Virus record (IMG/VR): IMGVR_UViG_3300020198_000086
Span: 1 to 26,231 of that record
DNA: 26,231 nt
Source: a virus
Strand: one strand, 5' to 3'
The notes below the pieces were generated by a model. It saw nothing but the letters and a program-made list of their open reading frames with translations, was not told the DNA's origin and did not search any database. Of this stretch, positions 8,034-16,343 are shown piece by piece. Both the position numbers and the translations under genes were made by a program. Position 1 is the first letter of the stretch. Each line of letters begins with the position of its first letter.

Positions 8034-9225
8034 TGTCCCAGTTCTTATCTACAGTAAAGTTAGCAACTGAAAACTCAAGTCGGTCAACAAGTTTCATTGC
8101 ACGACCAGATTTAATTGCAACAAATCCTTCTGGAGCAGTGACACGATAACCATTTCCATCTTTGAGAAACGTACCAATATCTTTTACTTTTTCCAATTTA
8201 CGAATGATCATCAGTTTTGCTTCGGTGAGGTTCTTATATGATGCAATTGCCATATAAATTGACTGTTCATTGACAGAAATAAATTTCATTCCATCTTGTT
8301 TTACTTTTTCCCACTTTGCTTTTGCAGCAGGAGTTTTCTTTGAATTGACTTCTTTATCAATCAGCGCAGAATAATATTTTGCAAAATCAGTAACAACTTT
8401 CTTCACAGGAGGAATAGTGCTACCTGCACGAATATATGCATTGAAGAACTGTTTGAAGATAGCGTTAAATGCATAACGATCCTCACCTTTCATCAGATCA
8501 AGAAACTTAGATGCTTTCTTGAGAGATCCTTCTGCACGATTAACCGCAGACTTAAACTTAATTAGTTCTGGTCCAGTAAAGTTTGCAGAGCCACTGGCGT
8601 CACTGAAGTCGGAAGAGAATACAGCAATATCAGAGTGTCCCTGGTACGGAGATACATCCACACCAAACCCAGCAGACATTTCCGGCAGGGATGAACCAGA
8701 ATAAGAAGTATGGAAAACAATGCCAATCTTAGCACGGTTGACACGTTGACCCAAATCCGTATCAAGAGGGATTGCATAGGTAATCGTGTTTGGAGTGAAA
8801 GTTACACATCGTTTTCCACCAACATTAGTTACAGTTTTTGTATTACTGGTGAACAAGAGATCACCTTGAATTACACCCTTAATATTCAGTTTAGAGAGAT
8901 ATTGAAGACACTCTTTTAATACTTTATTCAGTCCGCTATCTGGATAAAAGACATCAATAATAGCTTCGTCAAAACAAACCTTTGGAGTTGTCTTTGCAAA
9001 TACAGATTTATTGCCAACAAAAAATGCATTACTACCAGGCATAGTGCCGCAAATGATAGCCGGGGCCCCATCCCATTTAGTAGTAATACGAATTCCTTTA
9101 TTCTTATCTCCCTGAGAGAGCATTCCACCAAGGGACTTTAGAAATGCAATCGCAGACTTTCCACCCTCTGATCCCAGGTTGAGGATGTCGTCTTCAAGGT
9201 GTTCTAGGTGAGTGTTTTTTGCCAT
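8029..9225 (-). CDS. Polynucleotide-ligase-like nucleotidyltransferase (DUF6267-like)
   Basis: The 398-aa protein shows the motifs of the covalent nucleotidyltransferase (DNA/RNA ligase, capping enzyme) fold in order. Motif I is KWDG with Lys50 as the candidate adenylated residue; a motif III-like QGDLLF is at 120-125; motif IV is EGFVAIK (366-372); motif V is KLVDRLEFS (378-386). Ligases of this type use ATP to seal nicks or RNA ends. The long region between motifs III and IV (about 240 residues) is unusual and holds Ser/Gly-rich and helical segments. I recall the family as a phage DUF (DUF6267), but the ligase reading is mine from motifs. The start has AGGATA directly upstream, which doubles as a promoter -10 element, so the mRNA may be nearly leaderless. 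Confidence 0.72.
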   Translation of the reverse strand: MAKNTHLEHLEDDILNLGSEGGKSAIAFLKSLGGMLSQGDKNKGIRITTKWDGAPAIICGTMPGSNAFFVGNKSVFAKTTPKVCFDEAIIDVFYPDSGLNKVLKECLQYLSKLNIKGVIQGDLLFTSNTKTVTNVGGKRCVTFTPNTITYAIPLDTDLGQRVNRAKIGIVFHTSYSGSSLPEMSAGFGVDVSPYQGHSDIAVFSSDFSDASGSANFTGPELIKFKSAVNRAEGSLKKASKFLDLMKGEDRYAFNAIFKQFFNAYIRAGSTIPPVKKVVTDFAKYYSALIDKEVNSKKTPAAKAKWEKVKQDGMKFISVNEQSIYMAIASYKNLTEAKLMIIRKLEKVKDIGTFLKDGNGYRVTAPEGFVAIKSGRAMKLVDRLEFSVANFTVDKNWDK

Positions 9226-9231
9226 ACATGT

Positions 9232-9260
9232 ATCCTACCACAGAAAGATCGTTTTGTCAA
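9232..9260 (-). promoter_or_regulatory. Sigma70-type promoter for the ligase-like gene
   Basis: On the minus strand a perfect -35 TTGACA (9255-9260) is separated by 17 bp from an extended -10, TGG then TAGGAT (9232-9237). The predicted start point is at or within a few bases of the ATG at 9225, so the transcript would have almost no leader. It lies in the 40-bp gap after the 409-aa gene. Confidence 0.65.
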
Positions 9261-9265
9261 GTGGC

Positions 9266-10495
9266 TTATTTTGTGATGTAGTCACACATAACATGCGACG
9301 GAAATTGACCACCTTGTTTATTTCTTATATTAAAACTAAATTTATATTTTGAAGACTCACAAACCATATCAACTCTCTTTCCTTTACCATCTTTACCACC
9401 ATAATATATTGTTACTCCACCAATTAATGTAGAAGCTTGTCTCATATAACTTTGATTAACATCATACACTTTAACACCATGGGCGTTACCTCTAGTGCCA
9501 GTATTATGTACCATAGTATATCCTCTACCAATACCACTCTTTAGTAAAGCTTCAATGGCACCTTTATCATATGATTTTGAAACTTCCATATGATTTGGGA
9601 TTGGTGAACTTCTCGGATAATCCGCAAATGATTGACAGAATCTAACTGGATCTATTCCAAAAATTTCTAAGAATCTTTTACCAGCTGCAGTTTTAATATT
9701 GTAACTTTTCAACTCATCTTCCAAGAACATGGGAAGACTATCTTTCTTTCCTCCTCTCACACCACAGTTAAAGAAAGTAACTGATGGACCAAATTTTAAA
9801 GAAAGATATTTTGGAGTTCTACCCGATCCATAATAATAAGTAATATCTGTAAGAGTAGAACCCATCTCCTCGGATAAAGTACCTCCGGCAGAAACTACAA
9901 TATTATTACCACTCATAGCTAATGGTCTTGGTTTATTTGCTCCCCCTTCTTGAACTGTGTCAACTAATGCTAATCCAGTTTCTTTTTCAAATCTCTCGTT
10001 TATCTCTTTAATCTTAGAAATATATCTTGGTCCGTCTGTATGACCTTCTAAGAATTTTTTACTATCTTTTTGCCAATGATCTTCAAATTCATTACCCAAA
10101 TTAACCTTGGGCCCATCCGCAGATCTTCCACCTAGTTCATCAGTTTTTTTAAATTTACTAATATCAACAGAATATATTCTGTGACCAGTTAAGGAACTAA
10201 CTTGAAATGTTAAACTTCTCTTTCCTTTTGCTTTTGAAGCCTGTATCCAATGTGCCTTGAAAACTGGCAGTTCACTTTTAAAATTTCTACTATCTTGATC
10301 GTAGAATAATTTCAATCCGTTATATTCCAATTTTGCAGAATGAATCATTACCAATCCTTCATCAGTCAAAAAGGCATTTTTATATCCTCTCTCGGATTCA
10401 TACATCTTTGACATAAAGATGTGAATTCTGCCCTGGTAATCTTCCCCTGGTTGTCTTACAAAAGTACTCCAGTTACAATTAGTATATCCAGCCAT
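9266..10495 (-). CDS. Unknown protein, 409 aa, possible PD-(D/E)XK-type nuclease
   Basis: I do not recognise a named family. The protein is soluble, with no signal peptide or membrane span. A possible nuclease core is formed by Glu135 in NLGNEFEDHW, Asp217 in STLTDITYYY and SLK at 232-234 in PKYLSLKFG. This order (Glu, Asp, about 15 residues, x-x-Lys on a beta strand) is that of PD-(D/E)XK enzymes, with Ser in place of the usual acidic residue. The C-terminal part carries a segment GIGRGYTMVHNTG (about 332-344) and ends in a beta-rich region. The gene is isolated by a hairpin terminator directly in front of its ATG, with a late promoter overlapping it, and has no clear Shine-Dalgarno. A restriction-like or packaged nuclease is possible but unproven. 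Confidence 0.7.
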   Translation of the reverse strand: MAGYTNCNWSTFVRQPGEDYQGRIHIFMSKMYESERGYKNAFLTDEGLVMIHSAKLEYNGLKLFYDQDSRNFKSELPVFKAHWIQASKAKGKRSLTFQVSSLTGHRIYSVDISKFKKTDELGGRSADGPKVNLGNEFEDHWQKDSKKFLEGHTDGPRYISKIKEINERFEKETGLALVDTVQEGGANKPRPLAMSGNNIVVSAGGTLSEEMGSTLTDITYYYGSGRTPKYLSLKFGPSVTFFNCGVRGGKKDSLPMFLEDELKSYNIKTAAGKRFLEIFGIDPVRFCQSFADYPRSSPIPNHMEVSKSYDKGAIEALLKSGIGRGYTMVHNTGTRGNAHGVKVYDVNQSYMRQASTLIGGVTIYYGGKDGKGKRVDMVCESSKYKFSFNIRNKQGGQFPSHVMCDYITK

Positions 10496-10496
10496 T

Positions 10497-10522
10497 AAAA
10501 AAGAGGGGTCTATTTCCCCTCT
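10497..10522 (-). terminator. Intrinsic terminator after the polymerase/mazG operon
   Basis: On the minus strand a 7-bp stem (AGAGGGG / CCCCTCT, arms 10516-10522 and 10502-10508) with a 7-nt loop is followed by six T, ending one base before the ATG at 10495. It would stop transcripts coming from mazG. The 5' arm touches the late promoter octamer (10522-10529), so late RNAs starting near 10516 would lack that arm. Confidence 0.7.
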
Positions 10523-10640
10523 ATTTATTTCGTCTAAAAACTTTTGGATGAAGAGAGAACCCTATCAGAGTCTCTCTCATTGCTTCTCTGATACCAGGAT
10601 CAGATATCTCCTTCTTTTCGGTTCTCTGAGTAGTATACAT
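10521..10640 (-). CDS. Small ORF overlapping the mazG 3' end, 39 aa
   Basis: The ATG at 10640 lies inside the mazG 3' end in the +1 frame and is preceded by AGAAGG with about 7 nt spacing, a good ribosome site. The peptide is basic and helical in its middle (ISDPGIREAMRETLIGF) and ends HPKVFRRNK. The stop falls at the late promoter before the 409-aa gene. It fills the otherwise empty 104-bp gap after mazG. I have a vague memory of similar short peptides after mazG in related phages, but cannot confirm it. An inverted repeat (ATCAGAG / CTCTGAT, 10564-10592) lies inside it. Confidence 0.45.
   Translation of the reverse strand: MYTTQRTEKKEISDPGIREAMRETLIGFSLHPKVFRRNK
10522..10529 (-). promoter_or_regulatory. 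Late promoter overlapping a terminator, AATAAATA (7 of 8)
   Basis: The octamer reads AATAAATA on the minus strand. Using T4 spacing (octamer at -13 to -6), transcription should begin near 10516, the last base of the terminator's 5' arm, giving a leader of about 20 nt before the ATG at 10495. Confidence 0.55.
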
Positions 10641-11037
10641 CAAATGTGCCTTCTGGATACCTTGACGTAAGTTTAGTAACGTTTCTCTCAAGAATTTCAT
10701 TGAAGTCTACTCCGAGTGCAATACAACCTTGTGCGATATACCACATCACGTCTCCTAGTTCCACAATCATGTGTTCACGATTTGCTTCGTTGTAAGGTTT
10801 ACCCTGGAAAGAAATCTTTTTGACGATCTCAGCAAACTCACCACCCTCAGCACAAATACCGATTGCAGCAGTTAGAAGTCGATTTAAATCAACACCAACC
10901 CCGTTTATGTTGTCTTGAGGCAACTTACGTTCAAGTTCATTCACACGATCAATGAAGGCTTCTGGATTACTAGAAGAAATACTAGTAACGTTATTTACGA
11001 AGTCAATATATTTATGTGGATTAATTTGTTTTGTCAT
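10600..11037 (-). CDS. mazG: MazG-like nucleotide pyrophosphohydrolase
   Basis: The 145-aa protein has the all-alpha NTP pyrophosphatase signature: Glu64-x2-Glu67 (EGGEFAE) and Glu93-x2-Asp96 (ELGDVMWY), which bind the Mg ions. MazG enzymes hydrolyse (d)NTPs to the monophosphate and pyrophosphate. In cyanophages it has been proposed to tune host nucleotide or alarmone pools, though substrate preference cannot be read from sequence. The ATG at 11037 overlaps the helicase stop as ATGA, making it the last large gene of the polymerase-recombinase-helicase operon. The N-terminal 45 residues precede the catalytic core and contain a short helix (FIDRVNELERKL). Confidence 0.9.
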   Translation of the reverse strand: MTKQINPHKYIDFVNNVTSISSSNPEAFIDRVNELERKLPQDNINGVGVDLNRLLTAAIGICAEGGEFAEIVKKISFQGKPYNEANREHMIVELGDVMWYIAQGCIALGVDFNEILERNVTKLTSRYPEGTFDVYYSENRKEGDI

Positions 11038-12419
11038 ACTTTAAAACCATCAAAATTTCTGAATTTTTTATCAAGAATAGAAGAATACTCTTCATCTTCA
11101 CGACCCGAATCCACAATATTGGATTGAGCACTATCCTCTAGATTATACAACCTCATCTTAGCTCTGTCAATCCCAATCACAAATCTTTTATTCATTGTGG
11201 GGTCGTTATAACGATTCTTTAATTGTTTGACCATGATTTGATTGAGTTCTTCAAGTTCCTCTGTAGAAATTAGAGCAAACATAAAATCAGCAGTGGCAGG
11301 AAGACCAAAGGATTCAGAAGTATCAGTAAGATCAACATCAGAACTACCAAAACCACTCCGAGTAGTTTGAGTAGCAGACACGATGGGAACGTTGTGTTCA
11401 ACAGCAAGTCCTCTAAGTTCTTCAGCAATTGCCTTAATGAAAGTATACGAATTGACAATAGTACCTTTAAATCTACTAGAAGAACAAATATTAAGATAAT
11501 CAATAAAAATAATGTCTGGAGAAAATCCTTTTTTAAGACTAAGTTCGTTAAGAAGAGACTTAAAGTGTCCTGCATGAGCAGATGCTGTTGGATACTCTTT
11601 AATTATAAGAGTTCCTTGAGTCTTCTTTAGAACCTTCTGTACCTTAGTATCAAACATTGGTTTAGGAAGATCCATTAAGGTTTTAATATCTACATTGAAT
11701 AAATTTGCATCAATACGTTCTGCAATTCTTTCTTCAGACATCTCCAACGTGATATACAAAACATTCTTACCATCCATCAAACAGGATGCAGCTTGGTGAC
11801 ACATAAACAGCGATTTACCAACACCAGTTCCTGCAAGTGCAATGTTAAGAGTTTTGTTTGGTAGACCACCTTTAGTAATCTTATTGAACATCTCAAGATC
11901 AAAAGGAACCTTATCTTCTTTCTTATGATAGAACTCATAACGAGCATCTGCATCACCAAAGTAATCATGACCAACATGATCATCAAAACTAATTGATAGA
12001 GCTTCGGATAAGATGCTAGGAATTGCATCACGACTTCTAGTTTTATCTTTACCATCTGCAATCTTCACAGACTCGATCAGAGCAAGATAAACAGCACGTT
12101 CTTTACACCACTTCTCAGTAGTATCAGTTAACCACTGATCATCTACTTTCTCATGACGAAGTTCATCAAGAATGGTAGAACACTCTTTAAATCCATCCTC
12201 CGATAGATCTGTCCTGTTCTCAATCTCAATAAAAAGTACAGATTTAGTAGGACAAGTGCCATACTTTACTACGAACTCATTTATCTCTTGAAAGATAATT
12301 TTTTCAGAGTGAATATCAAAGTAAATATCCTGTATGAATGGAATTACCTTACGAAGATAATCTTCATTAAAAATCAAATTGGATAGAATTTTCTTCTCAA
12401 TTTTATCAATCAATCTCAA
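11034..12419 (-). CDS. 41: Replicative DNA helicase, T4 gp41 / DnaB-like; non-ATG start
   Basis: The 461-aa protein is the expected size for T4 gp41. It unwinds the replication fork as a hexamer and works with primase gp61. Walker A is GTGVGKS (197-203); downstream are the Walker B region [10 protein letters not shown] and the conserved Q/T-rich [12 protein letters not shown] segment typical of DnaB-family motif H4, then a basic C-terminal motif KNRYNDP. No ATG fits the N-terminus. A TTG at 12419 sits only 3 nt from GGAGG, while a TTG at 12413 has ideal 9-nt spacing (protein beginning at Leu-Ile-Asp-Lys). The true start may therefore be two codons later than given. The gene overlaps uvsX by 14 bp, so it is translationally coupled. 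Confidence 0.93.
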   Translation of the reverse strand: MRLIDKIEKKILSNLIFNEDYLRKVIPFIQDIYFDIHSEKIIFQEINEFVVKYGTCPTKSVLFIEIENRTDLSEDGFKECSTILDELRHEKVDDQWLTDTTEKWCKERAVYLALIESVKIADGKDKTRSRDAIPSILSEALSISFDDHVGHDYFGDADARYEFYHKKEDKVPFDLEMFNKITKGGLPNKTLNIALAGTGVGKSLFMCHQAASCLMDGKNVLYITLEMSEERIAERIDANLFNVDIKTLMDLPKPMFDTKVQKVLKKTQGTLIIKEYPTASAHAGHFKSLLNELSLKKGFSPDIIFIDYLNICSSSRFKGTIVNSYTFIKAIAEELRGLAVEHNVPIVSATQTTRSGFGSSDVDLTDTSESFGLPATADFMFALISTEELEELNQIMVKQLKNRYNDPTMNKRFVIGIDRAKMRLYNLEDSAQSNIVDSGREDEEYSSILDKKFRNFDGFKV

Positions 12420-13452
12420 TATCCTCCTTCACAGTATCAAAAGAGCCGTAACTATACTCCTTGCGAGCACACTCATCAAGGGCTTGCATTATATCACAGG
12501 TGAAGTATTTTTCTGGATCAGCAAGAATAGATTTTGGATAAACAGAAATTTCACCAATCTTATAACGATTACCGACACGTTCAAATACTCCATACTTCTC
12601 TCCAAGTTCCAGAAGACCATAAAAACGATCAAGACCACGTTCATCATAGAACAATCTAGTTTCTACTTGTGAGTTTTCTTTTGTAAATCGTGACTTAAAT
12701 GCCTTACACTTGATAATATTACCTACAACTTCTGTACCTTCTTTTTCTTTAGATTTTGATAGATATACAATAGTAGATGCAGCATACTTAAGACCAGTAC
12801 CACCACCCATCTCTTTCATTGGAACATAAGAACCAACAACATCATACGTGTGATTAGTTACGATCAGAGGAATCTTTGCAACACCAAGTTTAAGAGTTAG
12901 AATTCTGAAGATAGATTTCACTACCTGGGCCCGAGTCATATCACGAGTCTCTTTACCCGCGGCGGAGTCTTCCAGTTCTTTGGTGGTAGAGAGCATTCCC
13001 AGAGAGTCTAAAACAAACAGGAGAGGAGGTCTATCAGATACTTTGACTTTCATATACTCATCCACAACCTTGATTGCCTGAGTCCTGAATTCCTGCACCG
13101 TACACACAGGCACGATACCCACACGGGAGGTATCAATTTTTCTATCCTGCATCATCTTACGAGTAACTGCAGATTCAGATTCAAAGTAAATTACCTCCCC
13201 AGTTGGATTTTGATCTAGAAAGTATCTTACAATTGACAACGCAAAAAAAGTTTTACCAGTACTAGACTCCCCTGCAAGTGCAGTAATCTTGTTAGATGGT
13301 AGTCCACCAAAAATACTACCACTCAACAAAGCATTAAAAATATAACTACCAGTATCAACAAAAGTATCACAGTCACCAGAAGCGACACCATCATCTGCAA
13401 CTGCTGCAAATTCATTATCTAACTCTTTAATAACCGATTTAAGAAAACTCAT
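12406..13452 (-). CDS. uvsX: Recombinase, T4 UvsX / RecA-like
   Basis: The 348-aa protein is a RecA-family strand-exchange ATPase used in recombination-dependent replication and repair. Walker A is GESSTGKT (61-68); the Walker B strand [11 protein letters not shown] and a lid with [13 protein letters not shown] follow in RecA order. A good Shine-Dalgarno (AAAAAAGGAGT, 5 nt before ATG) stands in the 27-bp gap behind the DNA polymerase gene, and the 3' end overlaps the helicase gene. The stretch around 12940-13180 is more GC-rich than its surroundings, as in other core genes of the window. No UvsY was found here. Confidence 0.95.
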   Translation of the reverse strand: MSFLKSVIKELDNEFAAVADDGVASGDCDTFVDTGSYIFNALLSGSIFGGLPSNKITALAGESSTGKTFFALSIVRYFLDQNPTGEVIYFESESAVTRKMMQDRKIDTSRVGIVPVCTVQEFRTQAIKVVDEYMKVKVSDRPPLLFVLDSLGMLSTTKELEDSAAGKETRDMTRAQVVKSIFRILTLKLGVAKIPLIVTNHTYDVVGSYVPMKEMGGGTGLKYAASTIVYLSKSKEKEGTEVVGNIIKCKAFKSRFTKENSQVETRLFYDERGLDRFYGLLELGEKYGVFERVGNRYKIGEISVYPKSILADPEKYFTCDIMQALDECARKEYSYGSFDTVKEDIEID

Positions 13453-13479
13453 ACGTACTCCTTTTTTACTAGTATAACA

Positions 13480-15969
13480 TTAGATGAAGAAAGATTCAAG
13501 TGTTCCTCGACGTTCCACTTGCCAACCAATAGTATCTAAAACACTCTTCAATGGTTCTAGAAAACTCTTTTCAAACTGCATATTGTAATCAATATACTTG
13601 ACTAAATTAAACTCTGATGGAAGCGTCTGGAAATATGCAATCACATTTTCTTTAATTGGATTTGGTTCTATCAAATAAACAAATTTAATTTTTTCACCTT
13701 CTTGAATTTGTGGATACTTACTTTCTAATTTCATTTTTTTAATAAGATGATTGTATAGAATAGCACCACGAACTTGTATTGGGGTTCCCTTTTTATAAAG
13801 GTCTGCAGAACTTTTATACTTCTCTAGATTATTAAGAGAACGAGGGAAAGAAATATCTGCAATATCTTGATTGCGAGAATCAATACGAATCTTATCAATG
13901 AACTTAATAAGAGTATCGTTATCACTATTAATAGTAATCTTGAACGCTTCATAGAGTTTATCTCTATAATAAGCGGGTGTAGATGATCTCGCAGTTTCAA
14001 GACCCATGATTTTAAGTTTTGGCGTTTCATAACGAACTCCTTCACTATCCCATACATTTAGAATGTAGCGTTTTTTTGCAGTCCAGATTCCACGATCAGC
14101 AATGTTTTCTCGTTTCATCTGCATTTTTTGACTATAAGCATTCACCTTCTCGGCCAGTTCTTTGTAAGAACTCTCAATATATTTCTCAAGTTCCATTTGA
14201 CAGACCTTATCAAGGAAGTTAACAATACTTTTATTAGTTTTCTTTCTTCCTTTGAATACAGCTTGAACCACAGGATCCATATGCAAATAAATGGAATCGG
14301 TATCAGCAGCAATAACATAATCTTCTCCATCAGTTTTCAAAGTTTTATTTACATACTCATTCATCTTAGATTCAATCCAACGAATAGAAACCTGTCCTGA
14401 TAGAGTAATGGCTTCTGCATTTGTGATTCGAAAATACCTGAAGTATTCATTACCAATTGCACCATAAGCAGAGTTAAGAGAAATCTTTCTTGCCATCTGG
14501 ATATTATTGCAGCGAGCAATCTCTTTCATCAATTCAACAGTAGGTGTTTTTTCATACTGTTGTTTTGCAACTAGCATTTTTTTCTTAAAGATGGTTCTAT
14601 CATTGTAAATCTTTTCCATCAATTTTGGAAGAAATCCCTGAACATCTTTGCGATATTGAGCACCATTTGCACAAACACAATATTTCTCATCATAGATGAT
14701 TGGTTGTGTGAGAATCTTATCCACAGTAATGTTTGGATGTTTCTCGTTCACCAGAGTTTCTGGAGAAATATTGTATTGCATAATTAAGTGAGGATATAGA
14801 CTGTTCAAGTCAAAACTCACAACCCAGTCATATAATCCAGGTTTAGGTTCTTTTACATACGCACCAGCGTATGCTGAATCTTTCTTATGAGAAATTTTAG
14901 GAGGAACAACAATGTTATCTTTCTTGAGATAATTGAAGATAATATTGTCCCAAGTTTTTACCTGTGAATAAACATCTTCATAATTTTGTTTTGCGTCATA
15001 CGCCATCGTCAAACACAACTCAATCAATTTCATCTTGTCATCCATACGATCAACAAGTTCTACGTCATGAATATTGTATTCAACAAACTTTTGCCAATTA
15101 TAAGTATAGAACGCTTTGAAGTTCTCAAACTCAGAGTGATCTAGTTTTTTCTGACCAAGTTCAACAAAAGCGATGTGATCTAGACGATAAGATTCCTGGT
15201 TGGTATAAGTAAACTTTTTGTAGAGATCAAGATAATCTAGACAGGATACTCCACCAAGATCATAAGCAATATTCTTGCGACCATGATTCATAAACTCACG
15301 ATAATTGATTAGATTCCATGGTGACATAGAACGCATGTGTTTTTCAGAATGCACACGCTCTAGACGACGACAAATGTATGGCATGTCATAAAGATATACA
15401 TTCCATCCAGTCACAACATCTGGAGTATTTTGAGTCCACCAAATTAGAAACTCTTGAAGAAGTTTTTTCTCATTGAAACAATCAACATATTTGATGTCAT
15501 CTCGTTTGTTCTCAAACTCACGAGTACCCCAAACAATTAGTTGTTTTGTATTGAGATCCTTAACTGTAATGCACAGAATTTCTTCAGCAGCACTTTCTAC
15601 ATCTGGAAATCCATTCTCACATTCAACCTCAATGTCAAGACAAACAATGTTCATCTTTGACATATCAAATCTAATTTCATCTTGAGGATACTTATCAGCA
15701 ATATACTGATACAAGAATCTTTCATATCCATAAACTTCAAAGTTATCTACTTCAGAATACTTTTTGATAAACTCTTTAGCATCACGAACACTCAAGAACT
15801 TAATTGGTTTTACATATTGATCATCTAGAGTTTTAAACTTAGTTTTTTTCTGAGAAGAAACAAATAGTGTTGGAGAAAGTTGATCTCGATAAGCTACTTG
15901 TTCACCATCTTTGTAACCACGATAAAGGATTTGGTCGGAAACTAATTGGATGTTAGTATAAAAATTCAT
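13480..15969 (-). CDS. 43: DNA polymerase, family B, T4 gp43-like
   Basis: The uninterrupted 829-aa frame carries both activities. The 3'-5' exonuclease motifs are DIE (Asp112, Glu114), GWNVYLYDMPYI (Asp195) and NIHDVELVDR (Asp302). The polymerase motifs are A, DLNSLYPHLI (Asp387); B, KISLNSAYGAIGN (about 495-507); and C, DTDS (556-559). The exonuclease residue numbers coincide with T4 D112/E114. The C-terminus ends GTLESFFI, with the hydrophobic-aromatic pattern of a sliding-clamp binding peptide, which fits gp45 in the same window. The start overlaps the preceding 84-aa gene as ATGA. There is no intron, split or inserted endonuclease. Confidence 0.97.
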   Translation of the reverse strand: MNFYTNIQLVSDQILYRGYKDGEQVAYRDQLSPTLFVSSQKKTKFKTLDDQYVKPIKFLSVRDAKEFIKKYSEVDNFEVYGYERFLYQYIADKYPQDEIRFDMSKMNIVCLDIEVECENGFPDVESAAEEILCITVKDLNTKQLIVWGTREFENKRDDIKYVDCFNEKKLLQEFLIWWTQNTPDVVTGWNVYLYDMPYICRRLERVHSEKHMRSMSPWNLINYREFMNHGRKNIAYDLGGVSCLDYLDLYKKFTYTNQESYRLDHIAFVELGQKKLDHSEFENFKAFYTYNWQKFVEYNIHDVELVDRMDDKMKLIELCLTMAYDAKQNYEDVYSQVKTWDNIIFNYLKKDNIVVPPKISHKKDSAYAGAYVKEPKPGLYDWVVSFDLNSLYPHLIMQYNISPETLVNEKHPNITVDKILTQPIIYDEKYCVCANGAQYRKDVQGFLPKLMEKIYNDRTIFKKKMLVAKQQYEKTPTVELMKEIARCNNIQMARKISLNSAYGAIGNEYFRYFRITNAEAITLSGQVSIRWIESKMNEYVNKTLKTDGEDYVIAADTDSIYLHMDPVVQAVFKGRKKTNKSIVNFLDKVCQMELEKYIESSYKELAEKVNAYSQKMQMKRENIADRGIWTAKKRYILNVWDSEGVRYETPKLKIMGLETARSSTPAYYRDKLYEAFKITINSDNDTLIKFIDKIRIDSRNQDIADISFPRSLNNLEKYKSSADLYKKGTPIQVRGAILYNHLIKKMKLESKYPQIQEGEKIKFVYLIEPNPIKENVIAYFQTLPSEFNLVKYIDYNMQFEKSFLEPLKSVLDTIGWQVERRGTLESFFI

Positions 15970-16220
15970 GAATTAATTGATTCTTTATATTTTTCAAGAA
16001 GGTGAGAAGTTGGTTCTGAGATTGTAAAAATTGATTTTGAATATACTAACACATCTGGTTCATCTGTGTACTTGGGCCATTTTTTTAATTCAATATTACC
16101 AACAGCATCTTCAATAATTTCTCTACAATTTTTTAGATATGCGGATGGTTCTTCTGGAAGTTCTTCTACGTCTGCAATGATATTTTTACCATTTGCAAGT
16201 TCCATTACATGCACATTCAT
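15966..16220 (-). CDS. Small unknown protein at the head of the polymerase operon, 84 aa
   Basis: The N-terminus (MNVHVMELANGKNIIADVEE) has the beta pattern of small Sm-like phage proteins that begin VVKLxxGExIIxxV. The rest is acidic with a conserved-looking YTDEPDVLVYSKSIFTISEP stretch. An Sm-like or RNA-binding role is only a fold-level guess. The ATG at 16220 has GGAG 6 nt upstream and lies just behind a sigma70-type promoter, making this the first gene of the operon. Its stop overlaps the polymerase ATG (ATGA), so its translation should set polymerase translation. Confidence 0.78.
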   Translation of the reverse strand: MNVHVMELANGKNIIADVEELPEEPSAYLKNCREIIEDAVGNIELKKWPKYTDEPDVLVYSKSIFTISEPTSHLLEKYKESINS

Positions 16221-16240
16221 ACAGTCTCCGGCTTTTAATC

Positions 16241-16269
16241 ATTATACCACACGCAGTCAACATACGCAA
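16241..16269 (-). promoter_or_regulatory. Extended -10 sigma70-type promoter of the polymerase operon
   Basis: On the minus strand a perfect TATAAT (16241-16246) is preceded by TGG, giving an extended -10. A weak -35 (TTGCGT, 16264-16269) is 17 bp upstream. A TTGACT at 16254-16259 is too close to serve as -35 for this -10. The predicted start is near 16234, giving a 14-nt leader with GGAG. Confidence 0.7.
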
Positions 16270-16310
16270 TAGAAAAGGGGTCACCTGATTTTGACCAGGC
16301 GGCCCCTTTG
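16270..16310 (-). terminator. Intrinsic terminator after hsp20
   Basis: On the minus strand AAAGGGG (16303-16309) pairs with CCCCTTT (16274-16280); pairing continues inward through CCTG/CAGG after a mismatch and closes on an AT-rich loop. The hairpin is followed by TTTTCTATT. It lies 34 bp past the hsp20 stop and directly in front of the polymerase-operon promoter, insulating the two units. Confidence 0.75.
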
Positions 16311-16343
16311 GCATACCAACGATATTTGGGGGTAGCGTATTAT

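Noticed and set aside
10564-10592. Inverted repeat ATCAGAG / CTCTGAT as a second mazG terminator
   Set aside because: No T-run follows and the loop is 15 nt; the hairpin at 10502-10522 is a much better terminator.
13480-15969. Intron, intein or split in the polymerase gene
   Set aside because: All exonuclease and polymerase motifs occur in order in one uninterrupted frame with no extra domain.
16254-16259. TTGACT as the -35 of the polymerase-operon promoter
   Set aside because: Only 8 bp separate it from TATAAT and nothing -10-like lies 17 bp downstream; the extended -10 explains the promoter without it.
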